Shown: piece by piece, positions 55,801 to 56,150 of the stretch
Layout of the letters: every line of letters begins with the position of its first letter
Numbering within the stretch: position 1 is the stretch's first letter
Origin: Lucinisca nassula
Lineage: Eukaryota; Mollusca; Bivalvia; Lucinida; Lucinidae
Reading direction: 5' to 3'
Assembly: GCA_963580285.1 (NCBI GenBank)
Contig: OY757014.1
Coordinates: 100,380,072 to 100,444,071, forward strand
DNA: 64,000 nucleotides
Notes under the pieces: model-generated
The model's database searches: none
The model's input: only the letters and a program-made list of their open reading frames with translations
What the model was told of the DNA's origin: nothing
Program-made: the position numbers and the translations under genes

Positions 55801-56002
55801 AAAGTCCCACAAAATTGGAAGCAATATCTCCAAAATGACTTATACAGTGTTGACGGCGACGTTAAACCTCAAATCAAACTAACAAATCTTTCTGTTTCTT
55901 TCCAGCTGATCATCATGTTCAACACAGACCCTGAGTTTTCATCAGTAGTTAAAGTGCTATTAGAATCCATCTGTTCAAGGAGTCTGGAACTCTTCCAAGC
56001 AG
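1688..56002 (+). CDS. IPO13: Importin-13 ortholog, internal part of the gene (10 exons, both ends outside the window)
   Basis: Joining 1688-1826, 5558-5607, 8954-9055, 12479-12626, 17369-17550, 33677-33703, 37394-37528, 38506-38730, 53773-53910 and 55906-56002 gives about 1243 nt, or 414 residues, in one open frame. All introns are GT-AG and the phases match at every junction. Importin-13 is a bidirectional importin-beta family (HEAT-repeat) nuclear transport receptor, working with Ran-GTP at nuclear pores; known animal cargoes include UBC9, MAGOH/Y14 and eIF1A. The call rests on recalled similarity to vertebrate importin-13 along the whole length, for example DEKEQFRCYRQDIGDTM, GPKPVFVILQQ, TLMDDFAP and ILDLTKQ. 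It corresponds roughly to residues 350-770 of the about 960-residue vertebrate protein. No stop or frameshift was seen, so the gene looks functional. Transportin-3 is the nearest alternative but fits less well. Confidence 0.93.
1841..1925 (+). repeat. Short dispersed repeat (TTTTACCCTGGGATAGAAAT)
   Basis: Contains CAGACAAGCAAATCCGGG followed by the listed motif and CTGGTGTTCCGACCC. Related copies lie at 13361-13445 on the same strand and 57780-57850 in reverse. No terminal repeats were identified. Confidence 0.6.
2182..2440. repeat. Large foldback element with two internal hairpins
   Basis: The ends are AAGAATCCAATATGGGGTTC and its inverse, ending ATCAGATTCTT. Inside are two direct copies (about 2213-2310 and 2318-2412) of a unit that is itself palindromic (GTGGAACCTCGGCATAGCCT...). 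The ends resemble those of the palindromes at 13645-13792 and 56027-56147. Confidence 0.75.
2508..2815 (-). mobile_element. SINE-like retroposon, family A
   Basis: On the plus strand it begins with the complement of the A-rich tail (GTTTGTTTGTGTTGAGGTTT), continues through TTTCCAGC...GATGAAATGACATCTCAAG, and ends near CCAAGCCTGATTGGGG. Family A is about 300 bp, with around a dozen copies in the window in both orientations. See 4745-5052 for its target-site duplication. Confidence 0.7.
3083..3250. mobile_element. Chimeric MITE: left arm of TTAA family H, right arm of TTAA family L
   Basis: The left part (TTAACACTTTTTATACC, then CTTATATATAGCAGGATTCC and GGGGTGTCAAGTTGT) matches the H element at 19504-19724. 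The right part (GCCATCTGATCTGGATCTA...AGCAGGATAATGG) matches the right arm of L elements (5657-5861, 6963-7159). Confidence 0.55.
3485..5160 (+). mobile_element. TAGCTCACCTG element, copy 1, with about 166-bp internal tandem repeats
   Basis: It starts TAGCTCACCTGTCACTTAGT and ends CAGGTGAGCGATCCAGGGCC...CCCTCTTAT, so AGCTCACCTG and CAGGTGAGC form short inverted ends. A CGTCCGTCCGTCC microsatellite follows the 5' part. The middle is a diverged tandem array (CTTTGATATTTGGTATGAAG...CAAATTATAGCC). It is interrupted by a family A SINE at 4745-5052. No coding capacity, so non-autonomous. Confidence 0.7.
4745..5052 (+). mobile_element. SINE-like retroposon, family A, with 12-bp target-site duplication
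   Basis: ACCAAGATTATT occurs at 4733-4744 and again at 5053-5064, exactly flanking the copy, and the host repeat reads continuously without it. The element starts CCGGCCCCCGCCCATC and ends CTTCAAATCAAACAAAAAAA. This sets the true orientation: 5' GGCCCCCGCCC, 3' (ACAAA)-type tail. A long duplication with an A-rich tail indicates target-primed reverse transcription. A convincing pol III promoter was not recognised. Confidence 0.8.
5162..5480 (-). mobile_element. SINE-like retroposon, family A
   Basis: Inverse copy beginning TGTGTTGAGGTTTTACATCA. It contains GAGATGAAATGACATCTCAA and ends near CCCCAATGGGCGGGTG. It abuts the right end of the TAGCTCACCTG element. Confidence 0.65.
5558..5607 (+). 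CDS. IPO13: Importin-13 exon b (50 nt)
   Basis: It is preceded by a long T tract and CAG (5541-5557) and followed by GTATGT. With the G carried over it reads DEKEQFRCYRQDIGDTM, one of the most conserved blocks of importin-13 (vertebrate DEKEQFRIYRVDISDTL, from memory). At 50 nt it is short and easily missed by gene finders. Confidence 0.95.
5657..5861. mobile_element. TTAA-type MITE, family L, copy 1 (TCAA duplication)
   Basis: Ends CCCTTCTCTTGCTG and the inverse CAGGATAAGAG are flanked by TCAA on both sides (5653-5656, 5862-5865). The centre is a GATCAGATGGCTTC/GAAGCCATCTGATC palindrome. The same family has TTAA flanks at 6963-7159 and 53512-53714. TTAA plus CCC ends is the piggyBac-superfamily signature; the assignment is inferred. 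Confidence 0.75.
6607..6674. repeat. GCAAACAGTG palindrome (free-standing)
   Basis: A near-perfect inverted repeat GCAAACAGTGAAGACCCTGA...TCTTCACTGTTTGC with centre CTCCTGAAGGAG. The same core is found inside families H and L and in several other places. Confidence 0.75.
6963..7159. mobile_element. TTAA-type MITE, family L, copy 2
   Basis: CCCTTATCTTGCTG...CAGCAAGATAAGGG is flanked by TTAA (6959-6962 and 7160-7163). The empty site is visible in the neighbouring repeat unit near 7310-7325 (CTTACTTTAATGAAAC), so the TTAA duplication is directly demonstrated. 197 bp, non-coding. Confidence 0.88.
7364..8626. mobile_element. Non-autonomous DNA transposon, TA duplication, CCATATTC/CCGTATTC ends
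   Basis: The left end CCATATTCGTGCGTGTACTA and the inverted right end (reading CCGTATTCAGGCGTGTATTA) are flanked by TA (7362-7363, 8627-8628). The surrounding tandem unit resumes across it (compare GGAAGGTGTAGTAGCTGAAT at about 6839). The core, about 7690-8210, is homologous to 40310-40830 inside the transposon at 40113-44668. It contains a degenerate GCAAACAGTG-type palindrome (8214-8290). TA duplication suggests the Tc1/mariner/pogo group; no transposase is present. Confidence 0.78.
8954..9055 (+). CDS. IPO13: Importin-13 exon c (102 nt, phase 0)
   Basis: The acceptor is TTCTTTCAG and the donor GTAAGA. It encodes 34 residues beginning MYAYSILREPLLGHL and ending EVDIRWQ, matching the MYVYEMLG...WQ segment of importin-13. 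Confidence 0.93.
9195..9770. repeat. Palindromic elements with GTACTCGTTAGAA stems (family M)
   Basis: The 9290-9375 hairpin (ATAGGTTGTGGGTACTCGTT and its inverse) lies within a longer element with ACTGGGGTTTACGGGG and TTTTTCTTATTTCTG flanks, as at 12139-12411 and 59600-59780. A second, more degenerate palindrome (ATTGAAGGATAGTTTTCCTT and its inverse) covers about 9585-9770. Confidence 0.6.
9775..11200 (+). repeat. About 127-bp tandem array with inverted AGGTCA half-sites
   Basis: About ten diverged units of GGTTCAGTGATTTTGCCTTA...ATATATCTAGGTCA lie in intron 3. Each unit carries AGGTCAnnnTGACCT or a near match: exact at 9812-9826, 10069-10083, 10196-10210, 10323-10337, 10878-10892 and 11010-11024; one or two mismatches at 9940-9954, 10551-10565 and 11137-11151. 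A pogo-like MITE interrupts it at 10584-10792. Confidence 0.85.
10584..10792. mobile_element. pogo/Tigger-like MITE (CAGTAAAACTCC ends, TA duplication)
   Basis: CAGTAAAACTCCTATATTAA at the left and the inverse of CTGTAAAAGTCCGCTATTAA at the right are flanked by TA (10582-10583, 10793-10794). CAGT-rich ends plus TA are typical of pogo/Tigger elements. The 127-bp array unit continues across the insertion. It holds an internal hairpin (AAGTGGTCTTAAAGACCACTT). Confidence 0.8.
11228..11490 (-). mobile_element. SINE-like retroposon, family A
   Basis: Inverse copy from GTTTGATTTTTGGTTTAACG through GGCAGGCTTAGATCCTCTAA to TCCCGATGTGCGGGGG. A short ATAAGCGTTT duplication within it (about 11333-11350) is probably a later slip. 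Confidence 0.65.
11520..11660. repeat. Family M palindrome
   Basis: TTGTGGGTGCTAATTAGAA and its inverse around a GAGG centre, followed by ACCCCTGTAAACC, as in the family M elements. Confidence 0.55.
11934..12086. repeat. Palindromic MITE with GCAGACGACA ends
   Basis: The inverted arms GCAGACGACATTTTG / GTTGTCGTCTGC and GGATTTGACATCTCATG / CATGAGATGTCTAATCC meet at a central TTGTCTCCTAAGGAGACAA. Similar GCAGACGAC ends occur at about 36020-36190 and 20035-20060. Confidence 0.75.
12139..12411. mobile_element. Family M MITE with ACGAAAACAC ends
   Basis: The terminal ACGAAAACACGCCTATATAA and the inverse of ACGAAAACACCCCTATACAA bound a 273-bp element. It holds the GGGTACAAGTTAGAACCGCC hairpin and ACTGGGGTTTACAGGGG. 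It gives the clearest ends for this family. No open frame of significance. Confidence 0.72.
12479..12626 (+). CDS. IPO13: Importin-13 exon d (148 nt)
   Basis: The acceptor is TTTTTTCAG and the donor GTAAGT at 12627-12632. It encodes LMEAIFFLFGSVAENV through ISTALYMIG, matching the EALLYGFQSIAETI HEAT helix of importin-13. A SINE insertion duplicates sequence directly after the GTAAGT donor (see the 12645-12931 entry). Confidence 0.94.
12645..12931 (+). mobile_element. SINE-like retroposon, family A, at the exon d splice donor
   Basis: ATCTGAACAGCT (12633-12644) and ATCTGGACAGCT (12932-12943) flank the copy, a 12-bp duplication with one mismatch. The duplication begins directly after the donor GTAAGT (12627-12632). 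The element starts CGGCCCCCATCCCATCGGGG and ends CCTCAAATCAAACAAA, in the same strand as the gene. Confidence 0.82.
13361..13445 (+). repeat. Short dispersed repeat (TTTTACCCTGGGATAGAAAT)
   Basis: Second copy of the repeat at 1841-1925, from TTCTTGCACACCAGACAAG to GTGTTCCGACCC. The stretch 12950-13360 holds only a short TTTGTGTAGCCTTGCA-type tandem (13010-13090) and no gene. Confidence 0.6.
13645..13792. repeat. Foldback element, AAGAATCC ends
   Basis: A long palindrome from AAGAATCCTACTTGGGTGTG to its inverse, with inner arms GATCACTGTCCGGCATCAC / GTGATGCCGGACAGTGA. Closely related to 56027-56147, and by its ends to 2182-2440. Confidence 0.75.
14036..14857 (+). mobile_element. ATTATGCCCCCG element with 162-bp tandem units
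   Basis: It starts TTATGCCCCCGCCATTCG and ends GGCGGGGGCATCCGTGTCC...TTTCTAGTT; the ends are imperfect inverted repeats. A GTCCGTGCGTCC microsatellite precedes about four units of ACTTAAACGCAGTCAATAAC...AGGTCAAGGTCATACTTAGA. Each unit has AGGTCA half-sites arranged DR0 (14233-14244) and DR1 (14252-14264). Non-coding. Confidence 0.7.
15037..16642. mobile_element. TTAA-type MITE, family H, split by a LINE
   Basis: TTAA at 15033-15036 and 16643-16646 flank CCCATTCAGTACCGGAAAC on the left and the inverse end TTTGGTACAAAAAGGG on the right. The intervening LINE fragment (about 15058-16446) separates the left end from the rest, which carries the GCAAACAGTG palindrome and CTTATATATAG-type sequence seen in the intact H copy at 19504-19724. 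Confidence 0.7.
15058..16446 (+). pseudogene. 5'-truncated LINE reverse transcriptase, copy 1
   Basis: The open frame up to 15885 has RT motif A (FVDQEKAFDRVP), motif B (GVHQGSVLSPLLF) and motif C (YADDL). After the RT comes a C4HC3 zinc-finger-like cluster (15582-15710; C-x2-C-x10-C-x2-C-x4-H-x2-C-x13-C-x2-C, PHD-like). A net 4-nt insertion relative to copy 2 creates TAA at 15885-15887 and shifts frame. The C-terminal region continues at 15889-16437 with RRLRWYGHVE. The copy ends in a TGATGATGATG tail, typical of RTE-like elements. The endonuclease and 5' part are missing. It is a dead non-LTR retrotransposon; the clade is uncertain. Confidence 0.9.
17035..17333 (+). mobile_element. Truncated element start joined to a partial family A SINE
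   Basis: AATCCCCCGCCGCGAAGCAG followed by a CCGTCCATCCATCC microsatellite (about 17090-17140) looks like the 5' end of a tandem-repeat element. From about 17155 a family A SINE (GGGGCTTGAAGTAATAGATG...) runs to GGGCTTGAGATGA at 17333, losing its 3' part. It ends 35 bp before the exon e acceptor boundary. Confidence 0.6.
17369..17550 (+). CDS. IPO13: Importin-13 exon e (182 nt)
   Basis: The acceptor is TTATGCAG, with a weak polypyrimidine tract, and the donor is GTAGGT. With the carried G it encodes GSFGEWMNCHPECLRCAIPL through YIQQILQASK, 60 full codons. It matches the ALSEWLADHP...ALGNPELS segment of importin-13. The poor tract beside a truncated SINE (ending about 17333) may reflect loss of original intron sequence. 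Confidence 0.93.
17664..18798 (+). pseudogene. 5'-truncated LINE reverse transcriptase, copy 2
   Basis: Open for 369 codons to 18773. It starts within the RT at motif B (VHQGSVLSPLLF), then YADDL, the same C4HC3 zinc-finger-like cluster and the C-terminal RRLRWYGHVE and KRGPGRPMMTW segments. It ends with a TGATGATGATGAT tail. The 4-nt insertion of copy 1 is absent here. A short TTTGTT flanks both ends, a possible target-site duplication. Motif A, the endonuclease and any ORF1 are missing, so it is inactive. Confidence 0.9.
18945..19190. repeat. Dispersed repeat with AATCCACTAGTGGATT palindrome, copy 1
   Basis: Contains CATATGACGTCGCGTCTGAG, TAATCCACTAGTGGATTA and CCCTTAATGACGTCG. Related copies: 36735-37065 (inverse) and 39235-39468 (same orientation). 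Confidence 0.65.
19195..19420. repeat. Two hairpins with ATTTATTAAACTCGTTGAGG arms (family E)
   Basis: TTATTAACTCGATGAAG / CTCAACTCGTTTAATAA arms around AAAATGCTCGGCACAGCCTC, with a second similar unit at 19330-19420. Related copies occur at 49195-49340 and 55560-55735. Confidence 0.65.
19504..19724. mobile_element. TTAA-type MITE, family H, intact copy
   Basis: TTAA at 19500-19503 and 19725-19728 flank CCCTTTTTGTACCAAATGG and the inverse TGGTACTAAATGGG. The interior holds CTTATATATAGCAGGAGTCC, GGGGTGTCAGGTTGTG and the GCAAACAGTGGAGGCCCTGA palindrome. 221 bp. piggyBac-like by TTAA and CCC ends. Confidence 0.82.
19735..19890 (+). mobile_element. SINE-like retroposon, family A, 5'-truncated
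   Basis: Runs from TAAACCCTATTGGTTTCATT to CTCAAATCAAACAAAACAAA. 5' truncation with an intact 3' tail fits a retroposon. The stretch 19891-20099 has a degenerate GCAGTCTGATC/CACTGTTTG half-palindrome and a GCAGACGACA segment. Confidence 0.65.
20100..20227 (+). mobile_element. Left arm of a family F palindromic element abutting the satellite
   Basis: From TTAAGGGGGAATGGGAACACC (TTAA 20096-20099) to AAGGAAAGAATTTGC it matches the left arm of the complete F elements at 33419-33641 and 38215-38430. It stops at the palindrome centre, where the 92-bp satellite begins. Confidence 0.7.
20228..33240 (+). repeat. 92-bp satellite array, about 140 monomers, with a 3404-bp higher-order repeat
   Basis: The monomer is 92 bp (CATAAAAAGTGTTCTGTGCA...TTGTAGAAATTT) and fills most of intron 5, ending about 430 bp before the microexon. 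Each monomer has an inverted pair ATGAAAT...ATTTCAT. Variant monomers (GGGTCATT, T-tract, short AAAAAGTTCTG forms) recur at a spacing of about 3404 bp, which equals 37 monomers (22.35-25.64 kb against 25.75-29.04 kb). A second local period of about 1011-1015 bp (11 monomers) occurs near 30.5-32.2 kb. Minus-strand open frames exist only because indels happen to keep frame. Confidence 0.97.
33419..33641. mobile_element. Family F palindromic element with TTAA flanks
   Basis: TTAA at 33415-33418 and 33642-33645. The ends are GGGGAATCAGAATACC and the inverse of GGGAATAGGAACACC. The centre AGAATTTTCTCCTCAGGAGC and its arms form a long hairpin. It lies 31 bp upstream of the microexon acceptor. Confidence 0.7.
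33677..33703 (+). CDS. IPO13: Importin-13 microexon f (27 nt)
   Basis: TTTCAG at 33671-33676 and GTAAGT at 33704 bound 27 nt that read SALDRGNLK in phase 0 to 0. Alignment with vertebrate importin-13 needs about nine residues between exon e (ending LQASK) and exon g (starting SRENIRIMS), which supports it as real. It is isolated by a 16-kb upstream intron filled with satellite. Because it is a multiple of three, it could be skipped without a frameshift. Confidence 0.85.
33795..35055 (+). mobile_element. Tandem-repeat element starting TATGCCCGTATGAAAAACGG
   Basis: Begins ATATGCCCGTATGAAAAACG, has a CCGTCCATCAGTCTGTCC tract and then about five units of about 155 bp (TCCGATCAAGCTGAAACTTC...AGAGTTATGCCCC). 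It ends near GACGGAATGCTTGTTTTC. A GTGTGTGTGT microsatellite and unrelated sequence (34790-34940) interrupt it. Non-coding. Confidence 0.6.
35052..35140. repeat. Family M-like palindrome
   Basis: Degenerate inverted arms GGTAATAATTAGAATTTCG / GAGGCGATTCTAACAAGTACC with a TCAATGA centre. Confidence 0.5.
35330..35738. mobile_element. Probable pogo-like MITE holding a palindrome pair
   Basis: The left end ACTGCAATGTCTCGAACACC resembles the inverse of the right end TACAGTGGAACTTCGATGGC, a sequence type seen at Tigger/pogo ends. Inside, 35462-35590 carries two tandem palindromes TGTGTACTCATTAGAATCGC and inverse. The exact left boundary is uncertain. Confidence 0.45.
35799..35932. mobile_element. 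Palindromic MITE (TTGTCATTTGGGGAGGTAAA ends)
   Basis: The left end TTGTCATTTGGGGAGGTAAA and inverse right end TTTACTTCTCCAAATGACAA enclose GGTTTTACAGTCGCAATTTC and GAAATTT-type arms. The left arm recurs at 204-290. Confidence 0.7.
36015..36200. mobile_element. MITE with GCAGACGAC ends and a GCAAACAGTG core
   Basis: GTCGTCTGCT near 36020-36050 and AGCAGACGAC near 36160 enclose a near-perfect palindrome at 36062-36129 (GCAAACAGTGTGGACCCAAA...). The same core is found in TTAA families with different ends. Confidence 0.6.
36299..36590 (+). mobile_element. SINE-like retroposon, family A, with 12-bp duplication
   Basis: TCATATTATGAA (36287-36298) and TCATGTTATGAA (36591-36602) flank a full-length copy, GGCCCCCGCCCATTGGGG to CCTCAAATCAAACAAAA. 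One mismatch between the duplicates. Confidence 0.8.
36735..37065. repeat. Dispersed repeat with AATCCACTAGTGGATT palindrome, copy 2 (inverse)
   Basis: Carries the AACGTCGTTAAGGACATCGT, TAATCCACTAGTGGATTA and GACATCATATGATAAAC motifs in inverse order to the copies at 18945-19190 and 39235-39468. A GTATTTCATATGAAATGT hairpin follows. Confidence 0.6.
37139..37365. mobile_element. Family D MITE, intact copy
   Basis: Ends GGGCCCAGTTGTTCAAAGCC and the inverse of GGGGCCAGTTGTTCGAAAC. The central hairpin is GTGAGCAGCTTTTGCA/TGCAAAAGCTGCTCAC. It ends 28 bp before the exon g acceptor boundary. It serves as the empty-site reference for the mariner insertion at 49517. Confidence 0.75.
37394..37528 (+). 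CDS. IPO13: Importin-13 exon g (135 nt, phase 0)
   Basis: The acceptor is CTGTTTTCCAG and the donor GTAGGC. It encodes 45 residues, SRENIRIMSCVGQVLSVLPF through LEQLTTQE. It matches the LMQALGFLLSALQVEEILKN region of importin-13. A family D MITE ends 28 bp before the acceptor, and a family A SINE begins about 20 bp after the donor. Confidence 0.94.
37549..37852 (-). mobile_element. SINE-like retroposon, family A, near the exon g donor
   Basis: Inverse full-length copy from TTTGTTTGACTTGAGGTTTA to TCAAGCCCCGATGGG. It starts about 20 bp after the exon g donor. Confidence 0.7.
37893..38211. mobile_element. Two partial family D MITEs
   Basis: GTTCTAGCAAGTACAATATT and GAACAACTGGCCCC (37893-38030), followed head to tail by CCAGATGTTCAAAGCATC and a GTGTGTAGCTACTCACA hairpin (38026-38211). 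Confidence 0.55.
38215..38430. mobile_element. Family F palindromic element, copy 3
   Basis: Contains TTCAAAGGGAGACAACTTTT, the central TTTGCTCCTCAGGAGCAAAT and the right arm GGAGTTGCCTCCCTTGAATG. Ends CATTCCCC. The left end is degraded. Confidence 0.6.
38506..38730 (+). CDS. IPO13: Importin-13 exon h (225 nt, phase 0)
   Basis: The acceptor is TTCTTTTTCAG and the donor GTACTG. It encodes 75 residues: PSASVKNGLLLKLHML, an acidic linker (DTDRDTSEGEEAAA) and GPKPVFVILQQIAPILR ending DAGVVE. The acidic linker sits where vertebrate importin-13 has its own acidic segment before GPNPVVVVLQQ. The ATG at 38368 upstream is in intronic repeat sequence and is not a start. Confidence 0.95.
39000..39190. 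repeat. Fragment of the 7364-8626 / 40113-44668 transposon core
   Basis: GATCAGTAAATGACATCATC, CCCCACACGTGTTTAATG and CTTTCATAAAAAAATGTTTGG match 7700-7805 and 40320-40410. No terminal inverted repeats are visible. 38770-39000 holds nothing recognised. Confidence 0.6.
39235..39468. repeat. Dispersed repeat with TCCACTAATGGATTA motif, copy 3
   Basis: Same motif order as 18945-19190 (TTTATCATATGACTTTGAGT, CTTAACGACGTCGCATTTAC); the central palindrome carries one change. Confidence 0.6.
40113..44668. mobile_element. TA-flanked DNA transposon with CCGTAAAAATTC ends
   Basis: The left end CCGTAAAAATTCTGCTATAA and the inverse of the right end CCGTAAAAATTCGGCTATAA are flanked by TA (40111-40112, 44669-44670). 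The empty site is readable in the adjacent unit at about 39951-39975 (TTGGCATAATTATTAAC). The element is 4556 bp, of which about 3.2 kb is a nested TAGCTCACCTG element. No transposase found. Its core matches 7364-8626. Confidence 0.85.
40917..44133 (+). mobile_element. TAGCTCACCTG element, copy 2, with 332-bp dimeric tandem repeat
   Basis: Starts AGCTCACCTGTCACGTAGTG and ends CAGGTGAGCGAACCAGGGCC...TCTTG before a T tract. The interior (about 41150-43790) is about 16 units of about 166 bp. Two unit types alternate (CCGCACGGCCCAGATCTTTG and CCACAAGGCCCAGGTCTTTA), giving a 332-bp period. Open frames of 60-70 codons recur at that spacing and are not genes. Nested in the 40113-44668 transposon. 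Confidence 0.85.
45438..48805 (+). mobile_element. ATTATGCCCCCAACTTTG element with about 310-bp tandem units
   Basis: The start ATTATGCCCCCAACTTTGAA is followed by GTTCGTCCGTTCGTCTGTCC and then about four to five units of AGTGATGCATAGCATAACTT...TTTGTCATTTTGGTAATTTG. Between the first and second units a 1760-bp element is inserted (45808-47567). Confidence 0.75.
45808..47567. mobile_element. hAT-like non-autonomous transposon, 6-bp duplication GTTATG
   Basis: The left end CAGTGTTATTGATAAG and the inverse right end reading CAGAGTAATTGATAAG are flanked by GTTATG (45802-45807, 47568-47573). Unbroken units (for example TTGTGAGTTATGGCCCTTTG at about 47872) show the empty site. The CAGNG start suits hAT elements, though 8-bp duplications are usual there. 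The interior has CGTCGTAT-rich subterminal sequence and no transposase; open frames at 46022-46228 and 47190-47471 look like chance. Confidence 0.82.
48806..49190 (+). repeat. Remnant tandem units with AGGTCAAGG motifs
   Basis: Diverged units like those at 14036-14857 (GCAAGACCAAGGTCCATACC, CTTAGAGGTCAAAGGTAAAA), truncated at both ends. Confidence 0.55.
49195..49340. repeat. Family E hairpin
   Basis: CATGTATTATTGAATTTATT and inverse AATAATTTCAATAATACATG around GATAAAATGCTTGGCAAAGC, as at 19195-19420. Confidence 0.6.
49710..53076 (+). pseudogene. mariner transposase pseudogene (DD34D)
   Basis: Starts at ATG 49710 (MVGRRSEYAVEIRSYI). A helix-turn-helix-like N-terminal region (RCILGIRCRDIFYEI, FPTVFRWCKKF) is followed by a frameshift near 49880 and a stop in the linker near 49981. 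The catalytic triad can be recognised: VVTGDETWVHFFEP (first Asp), LLHDNASSHKG (second Asp) and PPYSPDLAPCDF (third Asp), with 34 residues between the last two. Further stops occur near 50291 and 50416. At 50581 a TAGCTCACCTG element splits the gene just after PCDF. The C-terminus resumes at about 52883 (LFPRLKKYL) and ends with TAA at 53074-53076. Inactive. Confidence 0.92.
50581..52882 (+). mobile_element. TAGCTCACCTG element, copy 3, with 160-bp tandem units, inside mariner
   Basis: Starts TAGCTCACCTGGGCCGAAGG and ends CTCAGGTGAGCGATACAGGA...GGTCCTCTTG, placed in a T run of the mariner gene. A CCGTCCGTCCGTCCG microsatellite (about 50635-50670) precedes about eleven units of CTTGTCATCACCGTAGCCCC...GTCCCTTTGATTGCT. 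Its unit is unrelated to the 166-bp unit of copy 2, although the ends are shared. Confidence 0.85.
53220..53290. repeat. 3' end fragment of an ATTATGCCCCCG-type element
   Basis: CAAGGTCATACTTACAGGTC joined to GGGGACATCCTTGTCCTATGG and TTTCTAGTT matches the 3' end of 14036-14857. Confidence 0.65.
53395..53482. repeat. Family M palindrome
   Basis: CCTATGTTGTGGCTACTTGT with a degenerate inverse around GCCTCAGTGAGG. Confidence 0.6.
53512..53714. mobile_element. TTAA-type MITE, family L, copy 3
   Basis: TTAA at 53508-53511 and 53715-53718 flank CCCTTCTCTTGCTG...CAGCAAGATAAGGG. The central GCTTCTTCAGAAGC palindrome is present. It ends 54 bp before the exon i acceptor boundary. Confidence 0.85.
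53773..53910 (+). CDS. IPO13: Importin-13 exon i (138 nt, phase 0)
   Basis: The acceptor is ATTAACTTCCAG and the donor GTATGT. It encodes 46 residues, AICELFKRALQTLMDDFAPL through AILDLTKQ. It joins directly to exon h across a 15-kb intron (VVE|AICELF, vertebrate VVEAVCAIF). Confidence 0.95.
53951..54127. mobile_element. Family H MITE, right-truncated
   Basis: Starts TTAACTCATTTAGTACCAGA, has the GCAGGCCCAGATCCGACGCT/GCGTCTGATCAGGGCC palindrome and stops at TTTTGAAATGAACTC, where a family A SINE begins. Confidence 0.65.
54130..54295 (-). mobile_element. SINE-like retroposon, family A, partial
   Basis: Inverse copy from GGGGTTTATAAGCATGGG to CAAGCCCCGATGGGCGGGG; its 3' (tail) half is missing. 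Confidence 0.65.
54455..54650 (+). mobile_element. tRNA-derived SINE with A and B boxes
   Basis: The A-box-like ATAGCAGAGCGGTTAAC (54465-54480) and B-box-like GCATTCGAATCCGG are followed by a body with TTTCTTTGGGCAAGACAC and CACCCAGGTGTAAATGGGTA, a domain widespread in molluscan SINEs (recalled). 54651-55035 holds nothing recognised beyond old repeats. Confidence 0.7.
55040..55262. mobile_element. Probable pogo-like palindromic MITE
   Basis: CACCACAACCTCTTTATAAC resembles the inverse of the right end (CACTGCAATCTCATAACAC). The centre is a strong hairpin AGAAAAATGACCATTTATGG and inverse. Confidence 0.55.
55278..55350. repeat. GCAAACAGTG palindrome
   Basis: GCAAACAGTGCAGACCCAGA and inverse GATCTACACTGTTTG, followed by a 23-bp direct duplication of a TCATTCTGTCAGCACC segment. 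Confidence 0.65.
55560..55735. repeat. Family E hairpins
   Basis: Two units with CTCAACTCGTTTAATAAATT arms and GGCACAGCCTCGCATTTTAT centres, as at 19195-19420. Confidence 0.6.
55737..55885 (+). mobile_element. SINE-like retroposon, family A, 5'-truncated
   Basis: From ATAAACCCTGTTTGTTTCTT to CCTCAAATCAAACTAAC. Its tail ends 20 bp before the exon j acceptor boundary. Confidence 0.7.
55906..56002 (+). CDS. IPO13: Importin-13 exon j (97 nt), last exon in the window
   Basis: The acceptor is TTTCTTTCCAG and the donor GTAGGT. It encodes LIIMFNTDPEFSSVVKVLLE through LELFQAG, ending in phase 1. It matches LVHIFAHEP...LTLFQQG of importin-13. No convincing continuation was found between 56003 and 64000, so the next exon should lie beyond the window. 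A family A SINE ends about 20 bp before the acceptor, and a palindrome starts 24 bp after the donor. Confidence 0.92.
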
Positions 56003-56026
56003 GTAGGTTTATTTTCAGAGAGTATA

Positions 56027-56147
56027 AGAATCCTATATGGGTGTGAGGGGTGGATGGAAAAATCCCTCGCAAGGGTCACTGTCTGGCCGGACAGTGATCC
56101 CGAGGGACGGATTTTTCTGTCCGCCCCTCACACCCATATAGGATTCT
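56027..56147. repeat. Foldback element, AAGAATCC ends, beside the exon j donor
   Basis: AAGAATCCTATATGGGTGTG and its inverse, with inner GGTCACTGTCTGGCCGGACA. It starts 24 bp after the donor. Confidence 0.78.
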
Positions 56148-56150
56148 TTT

